In this document: positions 22,811 through 35,352 of the stretch, piece after piece | Position numbering within the stretch: the first letter of the stretch is position 1 | How the letters are laid out: each line of letters begins with the position of its first letter | Assembly: GCF_022605725.1 (NCBI RefSeq) | Contig: NC_065550.1 | Span: forward strand, 26,540,262 to 26,604,261 | From: Anthonomus grandis grandis | Taxonomy: Eukaryota; Arthropoda; Insecta; Coleoptera; Curculionidae | Length of the DNA: 64,000 bases | Reading direction: 5' to 3' | Position numbers and translations under genes: made by a program | Notes under the pieces: model-generated | The model's input: the letters and a program-made list of their open reading frames with translations, nothing else | What the model was told of the DNA's origin: nothing | Database searches by the model: none

Positions 22811-23918
22811 TAATAAATTTAAAAAAGCATTGCACACTGTATATTTTAAAAAAGACATGATTTATTTCACAATTTTTGGCTTTAATTGTACCTTTGGCAT
22901 CTTCGATTTCTAGTTTTTTATAGTAAATTTTGCTTAAGAGATATTAAGAGCGTCACTAGATGAGAAAAACTTGGATACTTATTAGTGATGAAGCAATTTT
23001 ATTATTACATATAAAAAAAAATTAAAATAGTTTCTTTTACGTTCTAGACTTTTGGAATAATTTTCAAACTTCATTTATATATTTCAAGTAATTTTAATTT
23101 TTTTTTCATCTTGAGGAACTAGGCATTCAACGATATTTTTACTTTCCAGGAATTTTGATTTAGTCCAGGAATTTCGCATATTTTCTTTTACTTTTCCAGC
23201 TATGTGAAGCCCAAATATATTCTCTTACAAAATACGAAGTTTTAAAGGATAAGAATATTATATTCTAACATAAACAAATATACTTACACATTTTTTTTAT
23301 AAACGAAGAATTAGGGAATTACAAAAAAAATAGATATAAAAACTTATAAAAGTTAAAAGAAAATAATTTAAGGGTTTATCAATAAAATCATTAGTAATAT
23401 AAAGAACACACTTTATACTCATTGTTATTACTTTACTATTATTTTATTATTATTAATAATTTAAAGAATCTCTGCATCCCTTGGCAAAATCGAGAGAGAG
23501 AGAGAGAGAAAAGCAAACATGTTGTAAGATTTCGTTTATTTTCTTAAGTTACTTACTTGCCTTGATGAGTCCGTAAGAAGCTGACACAGGCAACAATAAA
23601 AAAAGAAGATTCTTACACGCAGTGTATATTTAAAAAAGAAAGTGCTCTTTAGTAAAAGCGGCATATTTGTTATTATAAAGTAAAATTAAATATTATTTTA
23701 CAATAAAAATACACGCATATTCTGATACGACTATTTACAGTAATTTGAAATGAATATTTTTATTTGTACTACCTACCCTAAGCTTCACCATAATATTCTT
23801 AATATTCACCTCCCTCCAGTTTCCTCAAAAAAAGGCACTATTACCTTTTACTTATTTGATGGATTTTTTTTGCTTTTTACAATCTTTACTCCATAACTTT
23901 TTCCCTATTAAATAGAAA
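22811..23918. other. Non-coding AT-rich DNA with (GA)n
   Basis: No coding signal. A (GA)n microsatellite lies at 23492-23509. Around 23035-23230 there are loose phrases of the tttcaag-taattttaattt kind seen in the repeat near 28400. Confidence 0.45.
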
Positions 23919-24840
23919 ATTGCAAATTTCTCTACAATTTTAACTAAAAATGTTGAGATTTTGATTTCATTTTTAGTGAAAATTGCATTTTTTTTATGAT
24001 TTTAATGAAAAGCTTTAACATTTTTAATTAAAAAATTTGAAATTTGCACAATTTAAGTTAAAAATTTGTGATTGACATTTAAAAATGACAATTATATAAT
24101 TTTTACATTTTTTAATTAGGAATTCTACGTGGGCTTGTTTAAAATGTTAGCACTTTTATTTGATTTTTTTTGTAATTTTTACGACTTAATTCAAAATTGT
24201 TAGATTCTCTTAAAAGCATTTAAATTTAATTGAATTTAACAAGTAAGTTCCGTTTAAGAATGTCAAGAATATCTTAATTTTTAATTAATTCCAGACCGCA
24301 GTTAAAAATCCAGTCAAATGTAGTTTCAATTAAGAACTACCTATAACCTTTTCAAATTAATCTGGAAATGTTAAAAATTGTAGTACTTTCGCCTATTTAT
24401 AATTGAAATATTTCTATTATTTTAAACATTTGATGATCATATTTTTGATTAAAATTTTAAACTCAAGGTTAAAAATATTGAATTTTCCATTAAAATTAAA
24501 AAAATTGTCACATATATCAATAAAAAATTTTACAAATTCCACAATTTTTAATCGAAAATGTCAAAACGTTCAAGTTTTTAAATACAATTGGCCAAATTTA
24601 AAATATGAATTTTAAATTATAAGTTTGAATTCCTGATTAAAAATATTAAAGTTTTCAATGAAATATGGTAAAATTTCAAGCACTTTTAATAAAAAATAAA
24701 AAAAATTGAAGGTTTTAATGAAAGTCGGGCAAAATTTCTAAATAAAAATGTAATAAAAAATTAACATTTTCAATTAAAACTGTAAAAAATATTGCATTTT
24801 TTAATATTTCCAGTTTAATTTAATGCTTCCAATTAAATTC
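23919..24840. repeat. Degenerate short-period AT tandem repeat
   Basis: The phrase ttttaattaaaaat-ttgaaattt recurs, diverged and in both polarities, roughly every 30-45 bases through about 900 bases (for example near 24030, 24060, 24265, 24470, 24640, 24770). The forward frame 24403-24615 is a by-product (Lys/Leu/Phe only). Confidence 0.55.
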
Positions 24841-25229
24841 ATAAAAAATGTTATATTTGGTGACAATCATGTACCCTACATATTTTTATTACAAGAAAAT
24901 AATATTTATTACTTCAAACTTGACCGAATTTTCCAGAGATATATTCTGGATGTTCTAAAGTGTAAAATTCTACATAAAACACATTTATTCAATAATATTT
25001 CCAGCAAGGTTTTTCTTAACCAATGAATTTTTGGGCGATAATTTTTTGTTAATAATCCACATAAATTAAGTAAGACCTATCAAAATCCTTTTTTAAAAAT
25101 TGCATTTAAAACCTGCTATTTTACATGAAAATCATAAACGTGCAATCCTATTTAATCACGTGCCCTTACATGAAACTAGTGCTATTGAAGGGCTTATTAC
25201 GTTCTCCTCTAATGAGCACATAAACGGAT
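24841..25229. other. Non-coding AT-rich DNA
   Basis: No domain in the short forward frame 24823-25026; I see nothing to annotate. Confidence 0.4.
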
Positions 25230-25680
25230 ACAGATGTCCAATGACTACTTGGTCCAGACATTAAGAAGTTTCGCTCGTCATACTCTATTGTCTTTGTCTC
25301 GTCCAGTATACGAAAAGTTTCCAGTTTAATTATTACGATATTTATTTAAATATCCGTAATTTAAGTAAGCTTCCTGGAAATCCTTAGCCAACGACTACTC
25401 CGCATGTTTCTTAAAGGACTTGCCTATCCGAGCGTGAAATCCCATCCATAAATCCTTGGCAATTTCCTTAGTTATTATCAGATGAATCATATGTAAAGGG
25501 GGGTCGCTTAAAAGGACTTTGGGATCAATAGGAATGGAACTTGTTATCGTAGTTGTAAGATGAACGGCAGCCAAGTGCAACCCTCGTTACATTTGAGGGG
25601 TCTTTGAAGAGCTAAAGAGGTCCGTTTATTAAGATGGTGAACATCGTTTCGTGTGCAGAGAGCGCGCTAATTTGATTCTG
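25230..25680. other. G+C-richer islet
   Basis: About 450 bases with near-even composition and several CG dinucleotides. An AT palindrome, acgatatttatttaaatatccgt (about 25336-25358), lies at its left side. The reverse frame 25395-25580 has no recognisable domain. Candidate conserved non-coding DNA. Confidence 0.35.
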
Positions 25681-26143
25681 AGTATATGGTAGTTTGAGAG
25701 AGTATTTTTTAAATTGCTATTTGTGTTGTTGATTTATAATAAAATTTTGTTGATTCACAAACTTTATTAATCAATAAAATATATTTTAAAAATTCATTTT
25801 ACTCTTCTTCCTTAATATTTTCATAAGAGGTAGAGCCTTAAAAAACTAGTTTCTTTTGTAATAGAAAATCGAACATGTTATTTGCCCTGGATAATTATAC
25901 CAAACTATGCTATAAAGGTTGAAATGAACTAACAGTAAAGTAGAAATAGGCAAACAAATACTAAATAATCTAATGGACGATCTACTGGTCTCACTTTAAT
26001 CAAGTGACTTTCCACAAAAAATTTGATTGTAGTAAAAAAATGTCTCCAAAAAATAAAGAGATAAACAATTTAAAAAATTGAATACAGAAAAAATTGATTC
26101 TTTAAAGGGACGGAGAGACACATTTTTATTTTCTTTACTATAC
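25681..26143. other. Non-coding AT-rich DNA
   Basis: No coding or repeat signal that I can support. Confidence 0.4.
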
Positions 26144-26249
26144 CTGTTCAGGTGTATTGTTCTTTATAGTCTTTGTATTTTTTGTCAATATCAAAAAACT
26201 AAAAAAACTCTACAAACAACACACCTACAAACAAATTACACCTGAACAG
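26144..26249. repeat. Small fold-back, 106 bp, 13-bp arms
   Basis: ctgttcaggtgta (26144-26156) and its exact complement tacacctgaacag (26237-26249) enclose about 80 bases that include acaaaca repeats. It lies just outside the DUF7869-type element and could be a separate tiny MITE. Confidence 0.65.
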
Positions 26250-26277
26250 TGTTAGTGTAAAATCTAAGACATTTAGG

Positions 26278-28222
26278 ACATATCGTCGGTCATCTCACGA
26301 AGTGGCGTATCTTACATTACAATAGCAAATTGTTCAGGAGAGGCAAAAAACGAAAATGCTTCATATTTGAATTGCCGAAGAGCCGGAAATAATTGAGATT
26401 CAGATCTAATATTTTTATATGTTGCGTATTGCTATGTAGCCTATGAGTACCTGTCGCATAAAGCATTATAACTATTTACGCTTTCGAAAAAAATAATTTT
26501 GAATGCAGATACGTCACTTGGTGTGAAACTAAATCTTGACTTTTGTGAGATACGTCTCTTATCCTTAAAAAATATTGAAAACTAAGTAGGCACAAAAAAA
26601 TAGCTAGTTAAAAATCAAATAATATTTTATGACAAAATAAAATAAACAGTAATCAAAATATTAAAAAAGCATTAAAAAACAAATAAATCAAATTCATAAA
26701 TGAAGAAAATATCATTATGCTGTAACAAAAAAAAAACTTTGAACGAAAATTAACAGTATTTTCTGCATGTTATAATATTGAAACCAAAAAAAGTATTAAG
26801 TATTACTAATAATATTAGTAGTGAAAAAACTTCATTCCTAAGTTATGCCTATTCGTCAGTGTGGGGAAGAGAGAGGAAAAACTGTTGATGCTCCGGTGAA
26901 CGAATTACTGGAGTTTCTCCTTGACACAATGAATTCAAGTCTTTTTTTTTCCAGATATTTTTGGCAGTTCCTTGTTTAGTTGAGGTAGTTCTAATGCTGA
27001 TACATCAAGGTTTACACGTTTTAGAACTATACAGTCATACTCAGGCTCTAAATGGCTGTTTTTAAAAAATATTTTAAGAGGGTCAGCTTGTTTAATAATA
27101 ATTCAATTCCATTACGTCAGTCCACTCAACGTTCTTGCCACGTTCACTGGTTCTAATACTTAAGATTCTAAGGTCTTTTGGCAATGACTTAAAATCTTTA
27201 AAGTCTCTGAACACCATTGGAATAACCCTGTAAGGTCTTTTTGTTCGTGCCAGACTAATTATTGGGTATAGTTGAGAAGGCAAAATATATTACCAGCTTT
27301 GGAAATAGCTCTGTTGATAGCACTGTGGGCTGAATCTCCTTCGCTCTGCCCACGATTTGTTTCAAAAAAACGTAAAGAGATTTCCTCTATTGTGGGAAAT
27401 TTGCTTATGGAATGAATCAGCATAAAAGCGACGATGGAATTCTTGTTTTGGCCGTAACATTCGTCTGCGTACAAATGAAAATTCCGAATACCTTTCTTAC
27501 TATAATATTCCAGAACTTGTGATACGCCGGATGCTATTTCAGAAGAACCACACTTACTGACTGCTTCGTTCCACACGAAACAAAAGCACCCTTTCGTTGC
27601 TATGTTATAAAACGTAAAATTGTATGTAGCCAAATGACTTTTATAAAAAAAGGCGCTTTCATTGGAAATTGGCACATAAATCACCTGTTGTAAGTCAAAA
27701 ACACCACACACACTGGATGAATCTTCTATGGCTTTTTTTTACACTGGGATTTCAGTAAACGAACCCTTGTTTTTTCGGCAATATGAATATCGTAGCGAGT
27801 TTTTAGTTTCTCTTTAACGGTTTCTTCGCCATCTAGATACATACCATGCATTCTCCTTAGATTCAAATCTGGATGCAAGTACATCTTGGTCGGACAATAA
27901 TGAGATTCCATCTTGGGAAATCTATCGATGCGATCACTCATTTCCTTACAGTGTGCACAGACCGTGTACCGTCTCCGAACGAGATCCAACAGGTTAATAA
28001 TAGTAGATACGCCGCTATCGTCAATACAAGTGTTTGTACTCAAAAGTTTCACACGAATAGGCGTATCTTACTATATGACTTTTCGTGTGATATCGTACGG
28101 GTATTTTGTTAGATACGCCGAAAATGCAATATACATTTGCACTATTGGTATAACAGTTATAGAAAAATTTTTTCTGAAAATTTTGTTAGATACGCCACTT
28201 CGTGAGATGACCGACGATATGT
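26278..28222 (-). mobile_element. DNA element with 38-bp inverted ends and DUF7869-like gene
   Basis: Ends 26278-26315 and 28185-28222 are reverse complements over 38 bases with one mismatch (outer acatatcgtcggtcatctc). The motif agatacg(c/t)c, part of the terminal repeat, recurs inside near both ends: about 26508 and 26549 on one side, about 28006, 28059 (inverted) and 28110 on the other. These look like subterminal binding sites. The interior holds one reverse-strand gene (26860-28052). I could not settle a target-site duplication, and the superfamily is not assigned. Confidence 0.8.
26860..28052 (-). pseudogene. DUF7869-like putative transposase, N-terminally shortened
   Basis: The reverse-strand gene fills the element. 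First segment 27726-28052: CAHCKEMSDRIDRFPKMESHY, then TKMYLHPDLNLRRMH, a conserved block of the insect DUF7869 protein group. Second segment 27259-27711: ESAFFYKSHLATYNFTFYN, then FHLYADECYGQNKNSIVAFML and RGQSEGDSAHSAINRAI, the Asp-containing blocks that suggest an RNase-H-like fold. A further frame covers 27092-27283 (RPYRVIPMVFRDFKDFKSL). A last part near 26860-27085 (DLNSLCQGETPVIRSPEHQQ) matches how these proteins end. Three frame changes and a missing N-terminal half make it a pseudogene. That these proteins are transposases is inference, supported here by the inverted ends around it. Confidence 0.7.
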
Positions 28223-28384
28223 TCGTAGGAACTTTTTGCTTGATTTCATCCAAGGAACACGCCCCTGAATTTTGCCGCACTAAAAAAAACACCCTGTATA
28301 TATATAAATCTAAGTATATAAAAAAAATCTATTCTCCTTTAACAATACAGTTACATGCCATTTAAATGGATTATTGATTGAGAA
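28223..28384. other. Short non-coding spacer
   Basis: Contains caccctgtatatatataaat (near 28291), a mariner-MITE-like terminus without a visible partner. Confidence 0.3.
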
Positions 28385-28925
28385 GCATAAATAAGAATTT
28401 ACCAGGCATTAAAGGCTATTTCCTTTATCTTACAAATTCTAGGCTTTTCGAGTAATTTTCAAGTCTATTTAGGAATTTGAAATCATTTTTGATAGTTTTT
28501 AAACTTTTGGAGTAATTTTAAAAGTAATTCCAGGCATTTGAAGTCATTTTCCTTTAATTCTAGACAAGTTGAAGAATTTTGCACTAATTGTCTTTCTTAT
28601 TTCAGGCATTGGACCTTTATATATTCCAGAGTTTTAAAGTCATTTTAGGCATTTACAGTTAAATCTATGTTTATAGGCAGTCGTTTAGCGTAATTTATAA
28701 TTACATTCTAGACATTTAAAGTCATTTTTCCTTTTATTCTAGACAAGTTAAAGAATATTGCACTAATTGTCTTTCTTATTACAGTTATTTCTATGTTTAT
28801 ATACAATTGTTTGGCGTAATTTATCATTTTATTTCAGACATATGAAGCAATTTTTCCTTTGTTTCAGATTGTTTGAGTAATTTTCGAGTTTATTCCAGGC
28901 ATTTGACATCCCATATAATGATTCC
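28385..28925. repeat. Degenerate tandem repeat 'family B' (aggcatttgaagt)
   Basis: Recurring phrase aggcatttgaagtcatttt with drift. A longer unit is duplicated at about 179 bases: tctagacaagtt(g/a)aagaat(t/a)ttgcactaattg at 28560 and 28739. Related phrases occur at 35500-35810, 42250-44395 and 47800-49450, so this is a dispersed, old satellite-like family. Confidence 0.65.
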
Positions 28926-29344
28926 TGTGGTATTTTCTCTATTAATACTTGAGTCATCTCTATTTATACCTAAATACACCTATTCTCTAGACAAGGATAC
29001 GTACACATAGCACATTCAAATTTAACTGACGATGATTCAACCCTGTTTGTCAATTTTTTTTATTTATAATCTTTTTTTATTTAGCAAAATCTGGTACATA
29101 AAAATAAAAAACATTGTATAGCATTTAATATAATATTAAAAACCAATAAACTAAATTAAAAACCAAAACAAAACCAAAAAATAAGGATAATATTATAATA
29201 ATAGTGCTGGTATAAGGTACAAGTATTGTTGGCAAATAAACATGTTTAAGATTATGCATTCACATATGAGTGGGAATATAAAAAAGGTAAGAAAAACAAA
29301 CATATATAATGTAAAAATAAAATAATACAAATAGCTGCATGTTG
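28926..29344. other. Non-coding AT-rich DNA
   Basis: A-rich run with aaaaccaa repeats near 29150-29190; no coding signal. Confidence 0.4.
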
Positions 29345-31680
29345 GTGAGCCTGTGATGGTGGATAATTACACTACAGTTGCCAGATTTGATAGAACAAAT
29401 CTAACTCATGGAGGTACTGTGATATTATTTACTAGCAACGACTTTTCAATGGTAACCAGGTTCGATAATTTAGTTTCTGAAAAAATATTTGAATTTTCCA
29501 TTGTCTACAATGATAATTTTAATCTTTACGTTGTTTGTATTTACAGAACACCTGATGCTGATGTAAATGTTTTTTTTTCAAAAATTACTAAGATTGCTTG
29601 AGTCTCTGCCGTTAAAAAGCAAACTCATTTTATGTGGCGACCTAAACATTGATTTTTCCAGTGTGTGTGCTGCTCAAGAATCTGTCCAGTCCATTTTCGA
29701 CTCTTTTGGCTTAATCATGCACATTAAATCACCTACCAGAAAAACTAAAACCAGCTCTATTACAATAGATTATGTCGTATATCTTCCTTTAAGCCAGATT
29801 TCGTCGATTGTACTGTCTTAAGCTCAGGTTTCTCAGATTATGAAGCAGTGTTAACAAAGTTTTCCATAACTAAATCTAAGAGTAAAAATGTTCCACGCAA
29901 ATTAGGCCGTATTTTCTCGGATAAAAATTTTTTACATTTTAGGCACCTTTGTCAATCAACTGACTGGAATATTCTCTCTGACGATGTTAATTCAGAATTC
30001 TCTAGATTTATAAAAACGCTGTCTAGTCTTTCTCACAAATCCTTTCCTTTGAGACCTCTTAAAAGGAAGCAACATAGCCCCTGGTCTACCCAAGACTTGC
30101 GTACATCTGCTAAGAATATGCGCTTATCTCATCTTAAGAAATTTTCAGACAGCGCTTTTTTTCATGAATACGTAAGACTTTACAAAAAGATTTATCAGAG
30201 AACTTTAAAAGCCGCCAAGGATATTTACTATAATAGGAGACTGGCTAAATCTAAAAATGTGGCTAAGGAAACATGGTCGATTGTTAATGTTTTGAGAAAT
30301 AAGCCTTCCTTATCGAATACTATCTCCACTTCATCTGAGAACCTTAATGATTATTTTGTAAATGTGGCAAATAATTTAATGAGTACCATAACTCCTTCCC
30401 ATGATCCACTTTCATATCTTCCCATTGCAAATGAGAATTGCCACAGTTTTTTCTTTACGCCCGCAGTGTTACCAGAGCTTTGCAGTTCAATTAGGGAAAG
30501 CAAAAACAAAGGCTCTTCTGGAATTGATAGACTTACTCTCAAAATGTTTTCAAATCTGCCCGAATGTATATTATGTCATCTTATTACTCTAATTAATCAG
30601 TCTTTTTAAAAAGGTGTTTTTCCTAACTGCCTTAAGATGGCGATAATAATTCCACTACATAAAGTAAACTATCAAATCATGGTGCGACTCTAATCTCCTT
30701 TGTCTCAACATTTCCAAAACTAAAATGCTGTCCTATAAAAATACCTTGCAATCTTTAGTACTTGGTAATGCAACAATTGACGAAGTTGATTCTGTAAAGT
30801 TTTTAGGGCTAACTGTTGACAACTCGTTAAAATGGGACACATATATTGACTCTTTATCAAGAAAATTAAGTTCCGCTTGTTTTGCGTTAAGATCAATTTC
30901 TAAGGAGCTTAGCCTGCCTACTTCTAGAACAGTTTATTTTGCCCTTTTTGAATCGCACCTTCGATACGCTCTTCCATTCTGGGGTACATGTAGTGCAACT
31001 CAATTTGACTGTATTTTTAGACTACAAAAGAGAGCTTTACGTTATACACTGAGACTTAAATACAGAAGTCATTGCCAACATTTCTTCAAAAAATTTCAAA
31101 TATTAACTCTTCCATCTTTATTCATATTTGAGTCCGTTTGTCTAATACGCAAACACGGTTCAGCATCTGATAGGCCTTCTCATAGTTATCCACTTAGAAA
31201 CACGGAACATGATCTATACCTGCCTACCCCACATTCAGAGTTGGTCAAAAGTTCCATATTATATAATGCAAAAAAAATGCACAATCATCTGCCAATGAAA
31301 ATTCCATCACATCTCTTTTTGCATTTCGTAAAGCATTAAAAGCATTCTTACTGGAGTAAGTTTTTACACAGTTAACGATTTTTTTTTGTATTGATTAATT
31401 TGAAATTTCGCACTAGCTGATTATGTATTTTTACTATCTGTATATGTTTAGGTAGACTGCTTTGTGTTGCTATTTTAGGATTTTTTATAATTTTTTACTT
31501 TTTTAAACATTTTTTACCTTTTTTTTTTAACATAGAGAGATTTTTTAATGATTTTTTTTTGACCTTGTATACATTAAATTGTATATTTTATAATAATATT
31601 TTTGACTACTTACAATTTTTAAATTGTATTAATCTATATATATATTGTAGATATTCTATTCTATTCTATTTATTTATTTA
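29345..31680 (+). pseudogene. LINE with deleted RT palm
   Basis: Forward-strand ORF2 remnant, 5' truncated within the endonuclease. Endonuclease: RTNLTHGGTVILF (near 29395), VVCIYRTPDADVNVF, KLILCGDLNIDFSS (catalytic Asp, near 29620-29665) and SSITIDYVVY (His of the usual DH lost). Frame changes occur near 29580 and 29830. The linker and RT entry run 29848-30609 (KNKGSSGIDRLTLKMF near 30500). At about 30660 the frame jumps from a MAIIIPLHK-type finger block to LCLNISKTKML, so about 200 residues including the catalytic YADD are deleted. The thumb and C-terminal end occupy 30725-31339 (VKFLGLTVDNSLKWD, RLQKRALRYTLRL). The 3' end is near 31650-31680 with an (attct)n(attt)n tail. Confidence 0.85.
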
Positions 31681-31739
31681 TTTTTTTTTAATTTTGTTTT
31701 ATTTTTCTTTTCTTTAATTGTGTTTTGTTTGTATTTTTG

Positions 31740-32110
31740 TGTCTTTTTTGTTTTACAGCTGATATAACACCGAATATAAAATTCATAACACAGAATAAAG
31801 ATAAAAAAGACAAATACTAAATCTGTTCGGTTGCGAGTATTATAATTGTGAACATCACTAAAAATGGTTAATTTATCACAGATATAGTCTGGTAGCAGAC
31901 GATGTTTTAATTTAAAAATAAACAGATAAACATTAAACATAATTCTTTGGTTCACAGACAACATAACTAGGACGTTTAACATAGACACAACTGGGGTATA
32001 ACGATTACATTTAAGGATCAGTCTCATAGCTCTATTTTGTATTATTTCAAACTGGTTTATTATATATTGGGGTAAATTAAATAATAATGTCGAACAGATT
32101 TGCAGGTGGG
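31740..32110 (-). pseudogene. LINE RT C-terminal fragment
   Basis: Reverse-strand end piece of a LINE ORF2. It reads INQFEIIQNRAMRLILKC near 32010-32060, then VNQRIMFNVYLFIFKLKH and HNYNTRN near 31835-31950, the usual post-thumb wording (NRAMR.IL...TP...ML..L..LSV.QR). It then loses similarity into T-rich DNA that is probably its 3' untranslated end. The family differs from the LINE to its left, with which it lies tail to tail. Confidence 0.75.
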
Positions 32111-32570
32111 AAAGGGCAATTTCTTATCTTTTTTTTTTCTATTTTAACCAATGTTGAACTTCCCTCAGTACTAATTCTATAAAAACGAATGCATAAATTA
32201 TTTAAAATATTACCCCCTTCCTCCAAATTTCATTTAAATCAGTTATAAAAGTCGTCATCAATGTCTAAACCTGATAAGGCTTTAACCCTTTTTTGTCAAA
32301 ATATTGTTGTTGACTGTATTAATAGTTCTTTGGACTTCTCCATTATACTATGGATAATTAATAATTTTTTGAAAATACTTTAAATTCATAATTACTGAAC
32401 TCAAGTTCTCCATCTGTGGATGTAATTGTTAAAATTACCTTTTAACTTGTTAAATCTCTAGATATGTTTGCTAGTTCGACCATTTGGAATAATATTCTAC
32501 TATAAGTATAAAAGATTGTCCATCAAGGTGAAAAATGTCACATGCAACTTTTTGCCAAGGAATTTTTGGT
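32111..32570. other. Non-coding AT-rich DNA
   Basis: No coding signal that I can support. Confidence 0.4.
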
Positions 32571-32573
32571 ATA

Positions 32574-32870
32574 TCATAGACGACGTCCTGTATTCATAAA
32601 AGGCCAATAAAAATAGATAATTTTATTTAATGTTTCTTGTCTAGCAAGTGGAGGTACTACTAGTTTTTGACCCTTATAAATTAACCCATCTAAGCATAAT
32701 AATTCAAACCGTATTTTAAAAACACTAAGATTTTCTGGAACCTCTTTTAATTTATTAAGCCAATCCTCTATAATATAAATTTTTAGTTGTTGCAGATCTG
32801 AATCCAAATTTGTTTGTCTAATTAATATTTTGTCTAATTTCATCGAGTAATAATAACTCGTCTTATATTT
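32574..32870 (-). pseudogene. Ty3/gypsy Pol fragment upstream of integrase
   Basis: An 89-residue reverse-strand frame. The first part (DLQQLKIYIIEDWLNKLKEVP) and the block LLCLDGLIYKGQKLVVPPLARQETLNKI match the wording of gypsy polyproteins between RNase H and the zinc-binding start of integrase (GLLLKG..IVVP..LR...L..IH..H.G). It stops just before the expected HHCC residues, at about 32590. No LTRs are attached. Confidence 0.75.
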
Positions 32871-33188
32871 AGTATTTCACTGCTATGACTACCATACATA
32901 AAATAATATTTGAAAATAAATAAAAATTTTATGTAAACGTAAGAGAAAATTTCTACCATATTCTTTAGGCCTCAGATGGGGTTTAAGGTTAAAAAGGGGA
33001 AAAAAACTTAGTTTTTTAATCTCTACCGCACTTCATATTGGTTTAAAATTTGTCGATATGAGGGAGCCTTGGTAAGCAATATTTTCATAATTAAAAAATC
33101 AATACATTACAGAAAAAAGTACTTAATTTTTGTGCAGGATGTTTCTTACAAGTAGTCACACATAATCCTGTCTAAGTTTGTATTTAAT
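32871..33188. other. Non-coding AT-rich DNA
   Basis: No coding or repeat signal that I can support. Confidence 0.4.
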
Positions 33189-33388
33189 GAGCTGCTATAC
33201 TAGTAGGTTGCTTATTAATTTAAATCTTTAAAAGATTAGAAATGTGGACAATTACATTCTTGTACATTTCAATTAATTGTTTCTGCTATACCAATAGGCT
33301 GTTTATTAATTTCAATCTTTAATATATTACAAATTCGGACAATTACATTCTTGTACATTTCGAATAACGTAAGTGAACATTTTTTACT
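33189..33388. repeat. Tandem duplication, about 95-bp unit
   Basis: The segment 33192-33270 (ctgctatac...ggacaattacattcttgtacatttc) is repeated at 33293-33361 with scattered substitutions. Its last 25 or so bases are identical in both copies. Confidence 0.8.
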
Positions 33389-33769
33389 ATTTAACTTAAG
33401 ATAGACTTCGTTAAAATTTTGTGAAAATTATTCTATTTAAAACAAGAAAATGGAACTTTCAATCAACCAATTAGAAGGAAAGCTATTGCTGCTTTCATGC
33501 TGCCTAATTCCTAATCTAAATAGAAAACAATCCGGATATTGAAAAAAAATATTGATATTTGAGCTAGAAATTTGCCTTTGATATTTCAAACTAATTTCAT
33601 GCATAAACGAATATTTACAGCTATATTATCCAATTTGTTGCAAGAAAACCATATCTGCCCTTATTCCAGCCTCCCACCGCAAAAAGAAAATCTGTTTCGA
33701 GGGGTTGTTCCCTATAAAGCGCTTTACAGTTTCTCAAACTTGAACTATCTGTTATAATTATTATAAGGG
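33389..33769. other. Non-coding DNA
   Basis: The forward frame 33572-33757 has no recognised domain; not called as a gene. Confidence 0.35.
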
Positions 33770-34300
33770 TCGTCTTGAATGTTATGAATTCATGGGGAGA
33801 GTAAAACGGGCAGGGGTTTCATATTAGGCATATCGCCCAGTTGATTTACGATTTAGAACTTAAAAAAATAAGAGAGATTTAATTTCATGTCTATGGATAT
33901 ACTTCGCATATATACCCTAAATATACCGAACATTAACCCATACGACAGCATCGACTTACGCCATTAAGACAGTACATTTGACGCTTGTATATACCGAGAT
34001 AGCATCCGCACCAGACATGGAATGGCGGTTTTGTTTGTTCGCAATAAATGCCCTTTTCTCAAACTACCGAAGTTCTAAGACAACAAACCATTACGTGAAC
34101 AACCTAATCCAAGTTGAAATCTCGCAATCGTGTCTGAGTCCATGAATAAATTAGCCAGTCGTCGTTTCCCTTCGAGCAGTCTTGCGAATTAGCTGAGGGG
34201 TTCTTAAGTAAGTCTTTGGGGAGCACTTCCCGGACCTCCTTATAACCGCCTGCTGATATCGGCTAATTGCCTGCCATTCCCCTGGCCTTCTGTATATGGA
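33770..34300. other. Longest G+C/CpG-richer islet
   Basis: About 500 bases of near-even composition just left of the satellite array, with many CG dinucleotides and no long frame on either strand. It includes ttcgcaataaatg (34038-34050), a homeodomain-type site by wording only. Candidate conserved non-coding DNA. Confidence 0.35.
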
Positions 34301-34671
34301 AAAAAAGAGTCTCCAATAATATGGAAAATCATAAAATAAAGATCATTCAAGAAAAGTTAGTTCAATAAATAACCGCTAGAGACGAATCAATGTCAAAATT
34401 AATTAACTAAAAAACATGTCAAATATTGGCAATAGGGGCTTTAAATCAGAGTCAATTCACTAGCTAACCGCCAGAGATGACTCAATGTAACAATCAATTA
34501 ATTAAGTTACATGCAGAGTTCAGTACTTTAAGTTAAAAGTTAGTTTATTGACTATTCATAAGAGACAACTCAATGTGACATAAATTAACTAAGATACATG
34601 CCACACTTTGGCTTTCAGGATTTGTACCTAAGTCAGTTCATTAATTACCCGCAAGAGGTGGCTCAATGTAA

Positions 34672-35127
34672 AAGTCGTGTACAAAATACGTTTTGTCACA
34701 AATCGACGTATAAAGATATAAGACTCTGACATTGCCACACCATAGCACAGCTCTTTTCTCACGTAGTTATTCTTACATTGCCGTAACAATTTATAATTGA
34801 TTTAGAACTAATTTTTCAATTCCAATATCTCGTTAATAATTATCTATTTATAAATGATTATAAAACTTTGTTCTTGAAGGAACAATTGCACAATTAGTTT
34901 TTGTTATCTCTGCGGATTTACAAATGTATTTAATTAGTTTTTTTTGTCTCAATTTATTCTTTGGTTAATTTTTATATTACTATTACTGCTTGTTTGTTAA
35001 AACATTTGTAATTTTTCTTATTAGGGTTAAGAGATAAAAGTAGCTTTAGCTTATCTTTGCCTTTTCGGGCAAGTGTAATGTAATGTATATTTGATACCAA
35101 ATAAAGACATATTTATTTATTTATTTA
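34672..35127 (+). mobile_element. LINE 3' end inserted in the satellite
   Basis: Non-satellite segment between monomers. It ends with a typical LINE tail: ataccaaataaagacatatttatttattt at about 35094-35126. Just upstream is a small stem-forming stretch (agataa...ttatct near 35029-35055) and a ccttttcgggcaagtg phrase. The coding part is absent, so it is a heavily 5'-truncated copy. Confidence 0.6.
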
Positions 35128-35352
35128 AACTAAGAGACATGTCAGATTTTTGAGTTAAGGACTTTGAATTATAATTGACTAACCGCAAGAGATGACTCAA
35201 TGTAAAAATAAATTAATTAAGAGACATGCTATATTTTGACTTCTAGAACTTTAAATTCAAGTCAGCTCATTAATTAACTGCAAGAAACTTGATGTAAAAA
35301 TAAAAAGTAGAGACACGTGAAATTTTAGTATTCAGAACTTTGAGTTAATCTG

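Noticed and set aside
24403..24615. Forward frame of 70 residues
   Set aside because: By-product of the degenerate AT tandem repeat.
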